Shown here one piece after another: positions 43,842-51,426 of a stretch of 64,000 bases of DNA. Positions within the stretch are counted from its first letter, which is position 1. Each line of letters begins with the position of its first letter. The stretch comes from CAVQHY01 sp963712465 (lineage in GTDB: Bacteria; Actinomycetota; Thermoleophilia; Gaiellales; Gaiellaceae). The stretch lies in assembly GCA_963712465.1 (NCBI GenBank), contig CAVQHY010000004.1, positions 682,001-746,000 on the forward strand, written 5' to 3'. A model generated the notes under the pieces. The model was given only the letters and a program-made list of their open reading frames with translations. It was not told the origin of the DNA and did not search any database. Both the position numbers and the translations under genes were made by a program.

Positions 43842-44635
43842 TGGATCGGCTTCCCGTCAAGAAGACGTACAAGCTCTACATCGCCGGCGAGTTCGCCCGG
43901 TCGGAGTCGGGCCGCTCGCTCGAGGTGCAGGGCGCGAACGTCGCCTGGGGCTCGCGCAAGGACCTCCGCGACGCGGTCCGGGCCGCGCGGTCGTCGTTTC
44001 CCGGCTGGGCCGGCAAGACGGCATACAACCGCGGGCAGGTTCTCTATCGCGTCGCAGAGATCATGGAAGGGCGTCGCGCGCAGTTCGCCGAGCTGGGCGG
44101 GGGCGACGCCGAAGTCGAGTCGGCGATCGACACGTGGGTCTGGTACGCGGGCTGGGCCGACAAGCTCGCGCAGGTGCTCGGCGCCTCGAACGCCGTCGCC
44201 GGCTCGTACTTCAACTTCACCGTGCCCGAGCCGACCGGCGTCGTCGGCGTCGTGGCGCCCGAGGAACCGTCGCTGCTCGGGCTCGTCGAGCGGCTCGCCC
44301 CCGTGCTCGTCGGCGGGAACACCGCAGTCGTGCTCGCCTCGGAGCGCTCACCGCTCGCGGCGGTCACGCTCGGCGAGGCGCTCGCGACCTCGGACGTCCC
44401 CGCGGGCGTGGTCAACCTGCTCACCGGCCGGAAGGCCGAGCTCGCCCCCTGGCTCGCCGCGCACGCCGACGTCAACGCGCTCGACCTGGCAGGGGTCGAG
44501 GGCGGCCGCGCCGAGCTCGAGCGGCTCGCCGCCGACAGCGTCACACGCGTTTCCGTGAGCGGTTCGGGCCGGTCGCCGTGGCATGCCGCCGCCTTCCTCG
44601 AGCTCAAGACCGTCTGGCATCCGATCGGCGTCTGA
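43841..44635 (+). CDS. Truncated aldehyde-dehydrogenase-like protein without the catalytic domain
   Basis: The 264-residue product aligns with the N-terminal, cofactor-binding half of ALDH: LYIAGEFARSESGRS, VRAARSSFPGWAGKTAYNRGQVLYRVAE, WYAGWADKLAQVLG, PTGVVGVVAPEEPSLLGLVERLAPVLVGGNT and VPAGVVNLLTGRKAEL. It ends where the glycine motif, general base and catalytic cysteine would follow. The reading frame is intact and codon use is normal, so it is probably not a fresh pseudogene. A structural or hetero-oligomeric role with the adjacent ALDH is possible. Confidence 0.85.
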   Translation: MDRLPVKKTYKLYIAGEFARSESGRSLEVQGANVAWGSRKDLRDAVRAARSSFPGWAGKTAYNRGQVLYRVAEIMEGRRAQFAELGGGDAEVESAIDTWVWYAGWADKLAQVLGASNAVAGSYFNFTVPEPTGVVGVVAPEEPSLLGLVERLAPVLVGGNTAVVLASERSPLAAVTLGEALATSDVPAGVVNLLTGRKAELAPWLAAHADVNALDLAGVEGGRAELERLAADSVTRVSVSGSGRSPWHAAAFLELKTVWHPIGV

Positions 44636-44656
44636 CAGACTGGCGATGATGCGCGC

Positions 44657-45280
44657 GTGAGCCGCTTCGCCCAGGCGATCTCCGAGGGGGACGGAATCTC
44701 CGTCATTCCCGTGCTCGACGGCGACGTCGCCGCCATGGCGTCGGTCGCCGATGAAGCGGGCGCCGAGGCGCTTGCCGTGCGCTCGAGGGGCGACGTCGCG
44801 CGGGTCCGCGCAGTCACCGACCTCCCGGTGATCGTCCTCGAGCTCGTCGACGACCCGGCGAGCGTGCGGGCGCTCGCCGCCGACGGTGCCGACGCCTGCG
44901 TGCTCGTCCTCGAGGAGCTCGACAACGGCGACGACCTGCTCGAGGGCCTGCACGAGGAGGCGGCCGAGCTCGACCTCGACTGCGCGCTCTCGGTTCGCGA
45001 CGAGGAGGAGCTCGAGGAGGCGCTCGAGCGCGTCGACCCCGAGATCATCATCCTGTCCGAGCGCGACCCCGGCAAGGGCGAGGAGGAGCTCGAGCGCACG
45101 CTCGATCTCCTGCCCGACGTCCCTGCCGGCAAGCTCGTGATCTCGGAGAGCCGCGTCGTCGCGCGCGAACAGGTGCTGGCGCTCGAGCGGGCAGGAGTCG
45201 ACGCCGTGCTTCTGGGGGCCGGACTGCCGCGCGAGCGCTTCGCGGACGCGCTCGCGGCGCTCACCGGCTACGAGGTCTAG
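44657..45280 (+). CDS. Indole-3-glycerol-phosphate-synthase-like TIM barrel, degenerate active site
   Basis: The 207-residue product resembles TrpC in its second half: ELERTLDLLPDVPAGKLVISESRV and ALERAGVDAVLLGAGLPRERFADAL. The TrpC catalytic lysines and the NNRDL asparagine are not present; the matching place reads SERDPGKG. The protein is very acidic and shorter than TrpC (about 260). The reaction is unknown. The stop TAG lies in the arm of a palindromic element. Confidence 0.6.
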   Translation: MSRFAQAISEGDGISVIPVLDGDVAAMASVADEAGAEALAVRSRGDVARVRAVTDLPVIVLELVDDPASVRALAADGADACVLVLEELDNGDDLLEGLHEEAAELDLDCALSVRDEEELEEALERVDPEIIILSERDPGKGEEELERTLDLLPDVPAGKLVISESRVVAREQVLALERAGVDAVLLGAGLPRERFADALAALTGYEV

Positions 45281-45380
45281 AGGCTCGATGTGAAATGAGC
45301 ACACCCGCGGATGGGGCCTGCACACGGCTCCTTGGTGCATGCCCTCCCCGCAGGCACACCCATTTCACCTCAAGCCTCTA
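45278..45380. repeat. Imperfect palindromic element between convergent genes
   Basis: The arms 45278-45310 and 45348-45380 match at 25 of 33 positions as inverted repeats, including perfect TAGAGGCT and GTGAAATG blocks. Inner arms continue the fold (TGCAC/GTGCA), leaving a loop of about 11 bases. Each arm begins with the TAG stop codon of the adjacent gene. A 28-codon frame runs across it on the minus strand but has no support as a gene. It could act as a bidirectional terminator or be a MITE-like unit. Confidence 0.65.
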
Positions 45381-46424
45381 GCCGAAGAACGCTTTCGCTA
45401 CCTCGTACCACTCGGAGGGCACGGTCTTCAGCTCGGTCACCGCGCTCGTGAGCGGGACGTCCACGATCTCGTCGCCGCGCAGAGCCGCCATGCGCCCGAA
45501 GCGACGCTCGTCCGCGAGGTCGGCCGCCTTCAGCCCGTAGCGCGTGGCGAGCACGCGGTCGCGCGACGTCGGCGTGCCGCCGCGCTGGACGTGGCCGAGC
45601 ACCGTCACCCTCGTCTCGTAACCGGTGCGAGCCTCGATCTCCGCCGCCAGCGCGGCGCCGACGCCGCCCAGGCGCACATGTCCGAACTGGTCGAGCGCTG
45701 CGTTCTGGGTTACGGCCCGCGACTCGCCGGTTCCGTAGGTCAGCTCGTAGCCCTCGCTGACCACCACGATCGAGAAGTCCTTGCCGCGGTCGTGGCGGCG
45801 CCGGATCTCCTCGCAGCAGTCCTCGACTGTCAGCGGCTGCTCGGGAATGAGGATCACGTCGGCCCCTCCCGCGATGCCGCTCGCGACCGCGATCCAGCCC
45901 GTGTGGCGCCCCATCACCTCGACCACCATCACGCGGTTGTGCGACTCGGCCGTGGTGTGGAGGCGGTCGATCGCATCGGTCGCGATCGAGACGGCGGTGT
46001 CGAAGCCGAAGGTGTAGTCGGTCGCGGCGAGGTCGTTGTCGATCGTCTTCGGGACCCCGACGACCGGAAACGCGTGTTCCGAGTGGAGCCGCGCGGCGAC
46101 ACCGAGCGTGTCCTCACCGCCGATCACGACGAGAACGTCGAGCCTCTCGCGCTCGAAGGTCGCGAGCACGCGTTCGGCGCCCCGCTCGATGCTGTACGGG
46201 TTCGTCCGCGTCGTGCCGATGATCGTCCCGCCCCGCGGCAGGATCCCCGAGATCTCGCGCTGGCCTAGCGGGATCAGCTCGCCGTCGAGGAGGCCGCGCC
46301 AGCCGCCGAGCACGCCGACGACCTCGGAGCCGCGCGCCAGCGAGCGTCGCGTCACCGCGCGGATAGCCGCGTTCAACCCGGGGCAGTCGCCGCCTCCGGT
46401 CAGGATGCCAATCCGCCCGCTCAC
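45378..46424 (-). CDS. pfkA: 6-phosphofructokinase
   Basis: PfkA phosphorylates fructose-6-phosphate. The 348-residue product starts RIGILTGGGDCPGLNAAIR, then has GGTIIGTTRTNP, IGGEDTLGVA, PKTIDNDLAATDYTFGFDTA and EVMGRHTGWIAV. The GGEDT motif (Asp after Glu, and no glycine at the ATP-specific position) resembles enzymes that may use pyrophosphate or ATP, so the phosphate donor is uncertain. GTG 46424 lies 15 bases after the 3' end of tRNA-Leu on the same strand. Confidence 0.92.
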   Translation of the reverse strand: MSGRIGILTGGGDCPGLNAAIRAVTRRSLARGSEVVGVLGGWRGLLDGELIPLGQREISGILPRGGTIIGTTRTNPYSIERGAERVLATFERERLDVLVVIGGEDTLGVAARLHSEHAFPVVGVPKTIDNDLAATDYTFGFDTAVSIATDAIDRLHTTAESHNRVMVVEVMGRHTGWIAVASGIAGGADVILIPEQPLTVEDCCEEIRRRHDRGKDFSIVVVSEGYELTYGTGESRAVTQNAALDQFGHVRLGGVGAALAAEIEARTGYETRVTVLGHVQRGGTPTSRDRVLATRYGLKAADLADERRFGRMAALRGDEIVDVPLTSAVTELKTVPSEWYEVAKAFFG

Positions 46425-46439
46425 GCTGGAACCATCTAG

Positions 46440-46524
46440 TGCCGAAGGCGGGGATCGAACCCGCACGGGGCCAGGCCCCACTGGATTTTGAGTCCAGCGC
46501 GTCTCCCAGTTCCGCCACTTCGGC
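46440..46524 (-). tRNA. tRNA-Leu (CAA anticodon)
   Basis: On the minus strand GCCGAAG pairs with CTTCGGC. The anticodon loop is CTCAAAA with anticodon CAA, a long variable arm (GTGGGGCCTGGCCCC) marks a class II tRNA, and the T arm is GCGGG-TTCGATC-CCCGC. The discriminator base is A and CCA is not encoded. It reads UUG codons. Confidence 0.95.
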
Positions 46525-46564
46525 CGGTCGTCGCTGCCGGCCCATCGTACCGGCCGTCGTCGAA

Positions 46565-47755
46565 CTACAGCAGGCGGGCGAGGAGCGCGATCAGCGCGGT
46601 TCGCTCTGCGAGCGACGGGACGAGGATGCGCTCGTTGGTCGCGTGCGCGCCTCCGCCCTCGGGCCCGAGGCCGTCGAGGACCGGGATGCCCAGCGCGGCG
46701 AGGAAGTTCCCGTCGCTCGCCCCGCCGGCCGACCCTTCAGCGAGGTCGAGGCCGAGCAGCGCGGCGAGCTCGCGGGCACGCGCGGCGGCCGTCGCCACCG
46801 CGGGAGTACGCTCCATCGGCGGGCGCTCGTGCAGGCGCCGAACCGCGAGCGTCGCGCCCTCCGCGACCCCGAGCCGGCCGAGCTCCCGGTGGATGCGCTC
46901 GTCCTCGGCCGTCGTCGCGACCCGCACGTCGACCTCGGCGTAGGCAGATCCTGGAACGACGTTCGGACGCGAGCCGCCGCCGACGACGCCGACGTTGATC
47001 GTCGTTCCGAGCTCCGGCCGGGCGAGCGACTCGAGCTCGCCGAGGAGGGAGACGAGCTCGCGGATCGCGCTGACGCCGCCGCCGGCGCTCAGCCCTGCAT
47101 GGGCTTCCTGGCCGACGATCTCGAAGCGGTATGTCGCGACGCCCTTGCGGGCGGTCTTGAGCCCCCCGCCGGGGAGGCATGCCTCGGGCACGAGCGCGGC
47201 CGCCGCGCCCCGGCCGAGCGTGGCGATCAGCTCGGCTGAGGTCGTCGAGCCGGACTCCTCGTCGGCGTTGAGCAGCAGGACGATCGGACGATCGAGCTCG
47301 CGGAGCGTGCGGAGCGCTCGCATCGCTGCCAGGCTCGCGATCAGCCCGCCGCGCATGTCGTGCACCCCCGGCCCGTGCGCCACTCCGTTCTCGACTCGGA
47401 ACGGCCGGGCCGCCGCAGTCCCGCGCGGCCAGACGGTGTCGTAATGAGCGACCACGAGCACGTATCGGCCTGTTCTGGGACCGAGCCGTGCCTCGAGGTG
47501 CGTGCCCGCCGGAGTCGGGTGACGCCGAATCGACGCGCCGAGCCCGGCGAGCCACTCGGCGAGCAGCTCCTCCGTCGCTCGTAGTGCCTCGACGTCCCCG
47601 GTCGGCGCGTCGATCGCCACGAGCCGGCCGAGGTCGTTGACGCTCTCGCCGAGTGTCGCCGCGGCGTGGCCGCCGAGCCGAGTCGCCAGCCGCCCGGCCG
47701 AAGTGTCCGTCGGCGCTGGATTCCGCTCTCTCGCCCGCCGGCTCGGCGCCGTCAA
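46565..47755 (-). CDS. M20 family zinc hydrolase (glutamate carboxypeptidase-like)
   Basis: The roughly 396-residue product has the M20 metal ligands: VVAHYDTVWPRG (His, Asp), GVHDMRGGLIA (bridging Asp), LNADEESGSTTS (Glu-Glu) and a dimerisation-domain HAG in GQEAHAGLS. A final histidine lies in GGGAHATNERI. M20 enzymes cleave amide bonds of small acylated amino acids or carbamoyl compounds. TTG 47755 overlaps the stop of the FAD-subunit gene. As the last gene of the leftward operon it could cleave an amide intermediate of ring degradation, which is inference. Confidence 0.82.
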   Translation of the reverse strand: MTAPSRRARERNPAPTDTSAGRLATRLGGHAAATLGESVNDLGRLVAIDAPTGDVEALRATEELLAEWLAGLGASIRRHPTPAGTHLEARLGPRTGRYVLVVAHYDTVWPRGTAAARPFRVENGVAHGPGVHDMRGGLIASLAAMRALRTLRELDRPIVLLLNADEESGSTTSAELIATLGRGAAAALVPEACLPGGGLKTARKGVATYRFEIVGQEAHAGLSAGGGVSAIRELVSLLGELESLARPELGTTINVGVVGGGSRPNVVPGSAYAEVDVRVATTAEDERIHRELGRLGVAEGATLAVRRLHERPPMERTPAVATAAARARELAALLGLDLAEGSAGGASDGNFLAALGIPVLDGLGPEGGGAHATNERILVPSLAERTALIALLARLL

Positions 47756-48612
47756 GCGGCCAGCTCCCTCGCCTCTCGGAACGCCCGCGCGACGAGGACG
47801 CGAACCAGCTGGCGCTTGTACTCGATCGACCCGTTCGCATCGTCGACCGGCGCAGAGGCCTGGGCGGCGAGCTCGCCGGCGGCGGCGATCGCGTCGTCGC
47901 CCGACCCGCCGAGCAGCGCCTCCTCGGCGGCGGACGCACGAACGGGGACGAGGCCCACCGATCCGACCGCCACGCGAGCCTCGACCACCTCGCCGGCCTC
48001 GACTCGCGCCAGACAGGTGACCGTGACGGCTGGCCGCTCGTGGAAGGCGAGCTTCCGGTGGACGACTGCCGAGCCGCGCGGCGGCTCCGGCACGCGGATC
48101 TGAGCCATGAGCTCTCCGGGACTGAGCGCCGTCGCGTATGGGCCGAGGACGAAGTCCCGAAGTGGGAGCGTTCGCATGCCGTCGCCGCGGCGGAGCACGA
48201 CCTCTGCGTCCGCGGCGAGGAGGAAGGTGGCCGGGTCGGAGTGAGGGTCGGAGAAGCAGAGATTTCCTCCGAGCGAGCCCGCGGTACGGACGCGCACGTT
48301 GGCAACCCACCGTTCCATCTCGGCGAGCGCCGGCCACCGACTGCGCACGAGCGACGAGCGCTCGAGCGTTCGATGCTTCACCGCGGCGCCGATTTCGAGG
48401 AATCCGTGGGCAGCCTCGAGGCGCTCGAGCTCCGGGATTCCCTTCACGTCGACGAGATGGCCGTAGGCGGCGAAGCCGAGCTTCATCAGGAGCAGGAGCT
48501 CGGTGCCGCCGCAGTAGGCGACTGCATCGTCTCCCAGCTCGTCGAGGAGCGCGGTCGCCTCGGGAAACGTCGTCGGCCGGTGGAGCTCGAACGGCGGGAG
48601 CCTGCTGCGCAC
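47752..48612 (-). CDS. Molybdenum hydroxylase FAD subunit (CoxM/XdhB type)
   Basis: The 286-residue product is the FAD-binding middle subunit of the xanthine dehydrogenase/CO dehydrogenase family. It has AYCGGTELLLLMKLG near residue 33 (first FAD motif), then VRTAGSLGGNLCFSDPHSD near 108 (second motif, binding the pyrophosphate), and the CODH flavoprotein C-terminal domain. It lies 12 kb from, and on the opposite strand to, the 2Fe-2S and Mo subunit genes, but the divergent operons share a regulatory region. Start GTG 48612. Confidence 0.9.
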   Translation of the reverse strand: MRSRLPPFELHRPTTFPEATALLDELGDDAVAYCGGTELLLLMKLGFAAYGHLVDVKGIPELERLEAAHGFLEIGAAVKHRTLERSSLVRSRWPALAEMERWVANVRVRTAGSLGGNLCFSDPHSDPATFLLAADAEVVLRRGDGMRTLPLRDFVLGPYATALSPGELMAQIRVPEPPRGSAVVHRKLAFHERPAVTVTCLARVEAGEVVEARVAVGSVGLVPVRASAAEEALLGGSGDDAIAAAGELAAQASAPVDDANGSIEYKRQLVRVLVARAFREARELAA

Positions 48613-48615
48613 CGT

Positions 48616-48667
48616 TAGTGCTTCTCGCGCGCCAGGATCATCAAGCGACTTCCGGGACGGAGCACTA
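48616..48667. repeat. Short inverted-repeat element containing the PPAT stop codon
   Basis: TAGTGCT (48616-48622) and AGCACTA (48661-48667) are inverted repeats; the right arm contains the stop codon of the aminotransferase gene. The adjoining 14-mer GGACGGAGCACTAG (48655-48668) also occurs at 3670-3683, just downstream of the rne stop. Confidence 0.4.
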
Positions 48668-49843
48668 GGCGGTCACGGGCGCCTGGGAGAGCACTTCGAG
48701 CGCGGCATCGACGCCCCGGCCGACGCTGACGGACGCCCCCACGTCGGCCAGCCCGCGTCCGAGCGCCGACAGCGCCACGACCGGGTTGAGGGAGCGGGCG
48801 GCAGGCCCCATGTGCCCGAGGCGCACGAGCCGCTCCTTCAGCTCTCCGTACCCCGGCGAGAGCATGACGCCGTAGCGCTCGCGGATGTGCGCGAGCAACG
48901 CGAGGGTGTCTACCCCGTCGGGCGTCCTGACCGCGGTGACACAACTGGCGCAGATCTCCTCACTCCGCGCCCACAGCTCGAGCCCCATCGCTCTCACTCC
49001 GGCACGAGTCGCCCTTGCGGCGCGCTGGTGCGTCGCGATCGTCTCGTCGAGCCCGACCTCGAGCACCTCGTCGCAGGCGGCCTCGACACCGTGGACGTCC
49101 GAGACGGACGGCGTGTACGGAAACGCTGTGCGGCCGCCGTCGATCCAGCGCTCCTTCCAGTCGAGGAGCGAGAGGAACGAGCCGCGAGGTGCGGCCGGGT
49201 TCGCGAGGATCCGGGCCCAGGCGTCGTCGCTCACGGTGACGAGCGACATTCCGGGCGGCCCGGCCAGGCACTTCTGGGGCCCGGCGACGCAGAGGTCGAG
49301 ACCCCAGTCGTCCGGCCGGAGCTCCTCGCCGGCGAGGGACGAGACGACGTCGGCGATCACGACCGCGCCGTGCATCTTCGCGATCTGGCCGATCTCCCGC
49401 GCAGGGTTCAGCGTTCCCGAAGGGGTTTCCGAGTGGACGAAGGCGACCAGCTCGATCTCGGGATGCTCGGCGAACGCACGCTCGACGTCGGCCGGGTCGA
49501 CCGACTCGTCGTACGGCACCTCGACCTCGTGGAGGACCGCGCCGTACTCCGCCAGCCACAGCCCGAACCACTTGCCGTAGACGCCCGAGGCGAGGTTCAG
49601 GGCGGCTGTCCCCGGCCGGACGAGCGCGCGGGCCGCGGCCTCGAGGCCGAGCACCGCCTCGCCCTGCATCAGGATCACGTCGGCGCTCGTGTTGTAGAGC
49701 TCGCCGACCTTCCGCTCGAGCTGACGGAAGCGGTCGAGGAACACCGGGTCGTAGTCGTAGGTGATCGGCGAGCCCAGGGCGGCCAGCACGCGCGGCGAGG
49801 CCTGTGTCGGGCCGGCGGTGAGAGTGAAGTCCGGGTGGCGCAT
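48665..49843 (-). CDS. ppaT: Pyridoxamine-pyruvate aminotransferase
   Basis: This class V aminotransferase (392 residues) converts pyridoxamine and pyruvate to pyridoxal and alanine, an early step of vitamin B6 degradation. It follows the Mesorhizobium enzyme as I remember it over its whole length: LTAGP, YDYDP, GEAVLGLEAA, LNLASGVYGK, ETPSGTLNP, GPQKCLAGPPG, ANPAAPRGSFLSLLDW, FPYTPSVSD and RLGHMGP. Lys191 is the equivalent of catalytic Lys197 and Glu62 of the substrate-contacting Glu68. ATG 49843 has a strong AAAGGAGG. Alanine-glyoxylate aminotransferases are the next-best alternative, but the neighbours favour B6. Confidence 0.87.
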   Translation of the reverse strand: MRHPDFTLTAGPTQASPRVLAALGSPITYDYDPVFLDRFRQLERKVGELYNTSADVILMQGEAVLGLEAAARALVRPGTAALNLASGVYGKWFGLWLAEYGAVLHEVEVPYDESVDPADVERAFAEHPEIELVAFVHSETPSGTLNPAREIGQIAKMHGAVVIADVVSSLAGEELRPDDWGLDLCVAGPQKCLAGPPGMSLVTVSDDAWARILANPAAPRGSFLSLLDWKERWIDGGRTAFPYTPSVSDVHGVEAACDEVLEVGLDETIATHQRAARATRAGVRAMGLELWARSEEICASCVTAVRTPDGVDTLALLAHIRERYGVMLSPGYGELKERLVRLGHMGPAARSLNPVVALSALGRGLADVGASVSVGRGVDAALEVLSQAPVTA

Positions 49844-49854
49844 CGCGCCTCCTT

Positions 49855-50469
49855 TCACGTGCGCCCGAAGAGCGCCTTGATCCTTCCCGTCAGAACCGTC
49901 CAGGCGAGCGAGACGGCGCTGAGCTCCTTCGCCGCGGCCGCGGGCTTGGCCGGTGGCGTCGCGCTGGCGGTCGGCGGCGTCGTGCCGGCGCCCAGGGCCC
50001 CCGCGACCGGCTCGGGTGCCTCGAGGGAACCGAAGCGCGACTCGAGACACGTTGCCATGTCCGCGATCATCCGTTTGGCCACGTCCTCGACGACGCCGCG
50101 GCCCATCTGAGCAGCGCGGCCGGTCAGCTCGACGTCGGCGACCGCTTCGACTCGCGAGCCCCCGTCGGCGGCAGAGACCGTCATCGCGATCGTCGCCTGC
50201 GCGCTTCCTTGTCCCCGCGCCTCGCGTGCTTCGCCGACGAGCACGGCCCGCTGTGCTACGTCATCGGCCTCCGCGATCCGCACCGTGCCGTCATAGACGA
50301 AGCGCATCGGGCCGAGCTTGACGGTCACCTTGACCGCCCGAGCCCCGTCCTCCTTTTCGTCGCCGAGCTCCGCGCCGGGAAGGCACGGCGTCACCTGCTC
50401 GAGGTCGAGGAGGAGCCGGTAGGCCTTGTCGGGCGGGAGCTCGAGCGCGAACTCGTTCGTGATCTGCAT
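49855..50469 (-). CDS. CoxG-family SRPBCC protein with C-terminal anchor
   Basis: The 204-residue product starts with the CoxG pattern ITNEFALELPPDKAYRLLLDLEQVTPCLPGAEL, followed by VKLGPMRFVYDGTVRI and a region with ADVELTGRAAQMGRGVVEDVAKRMI. A proline/alanine linker and a hydrophobic tail (SAVSLAWTVLTGRIKALFG) follow. CoxG proteins accompany CO dehydrogenase-type Mo hydroxylases and help attach them to the membrane. Its presence supports the Mo hydroxylase being part of this operon system. Confidence 0.87.
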   Translation of the reverse strand: MQITNEFALELPPDKAYRLLLDLEQVTPCLPGAELGDEKEDGARAVKVTVKLGPMRFVYDGTVRIAEADDVAQRAVLVGEAREARGQGSAQATIAMTVSAADGGSRVEAVADVELTGRAAQMGRGVVEDVAKRMIADMATCLESRFGSLEAPEPVAGALGAGTTPPTASATPPAKPAAAAKELSAVSLAWTVLTGRIKALFGRT

Positions 50470-50487
50470 CGGAGCCTCCTGGTTCGG

Positions 50488-51426
50488 CTACCTGGCACCA
50501 CGAACATACGGCACGCCGAGCGCCGCGGGGAGGTACGCGCGTCGGCCGAAGACGACGAGGACGATCATGACCACGACGAACGGAAGCATGAATACGACGT
50601 CGATCGGAACATCGATCCCCTCGATCTGGAGAGCGTCAGAGATCGAGAGCGACGCGCCGAAGAGCAGCGCGCCGACGACGACCCATACCGGCCGTCCGCG
50701 CGCGAGCATGGCGAAGACGATGGCGATGAAGCCGCGCCCGCCGACGATCGTGTTCTCGTAGACGCCGGTCTGGAGCGAGAGGTAGGCGCCGCCGAGGCCG
50801 GCCATCGCGCCGGCGAAGAGCACGGCGCCGGCGCGCGTAGCCGTCACGCTCACTCCGGCTGCGTCGAGGGCGGCGGGCTGGTCCCCCGCGGCGCGGATGT
50901 TCAGGCCCTGGTGCGTCGAGCGCAGCATCCAGGTGACGGCGAGCACGAGTCCGATCGTCAGGTAGACGACCAGCGGCTGGCTGAAGAGGCTCCCGGAGAG
51001 CGCCTCGCGGCCGCCCACGGCGGGTAGGTCGGCGAGCCCGGGAATCGAGACTCGCTCCAGGCTCTCGAGCGACGGGCGCTCCGCGGCGAACTGTGCATCG
51101 AAGACGAGGCTGGCGATCCCTTCGGCTGAGAGCGTGATCGCGATCCCGACGACGATCTGGTCGAGTCCAAGCTGCACGCAGAGGACGACCATGAGCACCG
51201 CGGTCAGCGCTCCGGCCAACATGCCGGCGCCGAAGCCGAGCCAGGAGAAGCCGCCGTAGTAGGCGGCGACGAAGCCGACGTACGCGCCGACGAGCATCAT
51301 TCCCTCCAGACCGATGTTGAGCACACCGGCGCGCTCTGACACGAGCTCGCCCAGCGCGGCGAGAAGGATCGGCATGCCCGCGACGATCGCTCCGCCGATC
51401 AGCTGTGCGAAGAACGCCTGGCTCAC
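50488..51426 (-). CDS. ABC transporter permease (BMP/nucleoside type)
   Basis: The 312-residue integral membrane protein has about nine helices and the BPD_transp_2 motif ERAGVLNIGLEGMMLVGAYVG near residue 31, and GLNIRAAGDQPAALDAAGV near 190 (EAA-type loop). It pairs with the other permease and the double ATPase. GTG 51426 overlaps the preceding stop (GTGA). The nearest characterised relatives import nucleosides (YufPQ/PnrDE); a B6 vitamer is the likely substrate here from context only. Confidence 0.88.
   Translation of the reverse strand: MSQAFFAQLIGGAIVAGMPILLAALGELVSERAGVLNIGLEGMMLVGAYVGFVAAYYGGFSWLGFGAGMLAGALTAVLMVVLCVQLGLDQIVVGIAITLSAEGIASLVFDAQFAAERPSLESLERVSIPGLADLPAVGGREALSGSLFSQPLVVYLTIGLVLAVTWMLRSTHQGLNIRAAGDQPAALDAAGVSVTATRAGAVLFAGAMAGLGGAYLSLQTGVYENTIVGGRGFIAIVFAMLARGRPVWVVVGALLFGASLSISDALQIEGIDVPIDVVFMLPFVVVMIVLVVFGRRAYLPAALGVPYVRGAR

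Noticed and set aside
42363..44635. Frameshift joining the two aldehyde dehydrogenase genes
   Set aside because: The first gene is full length with all catalytic motifs, and the second restarts at an ALDH N-terminus, so they are tandem genes, not one broken gene.
45284..45370. 28-codon frame (minus strand) across the palindromic element
   Set aside because: No ribosome-binding site, no recognisable family, and it lies wholly in the inverted repeat; codon content is explained by the hairpin.
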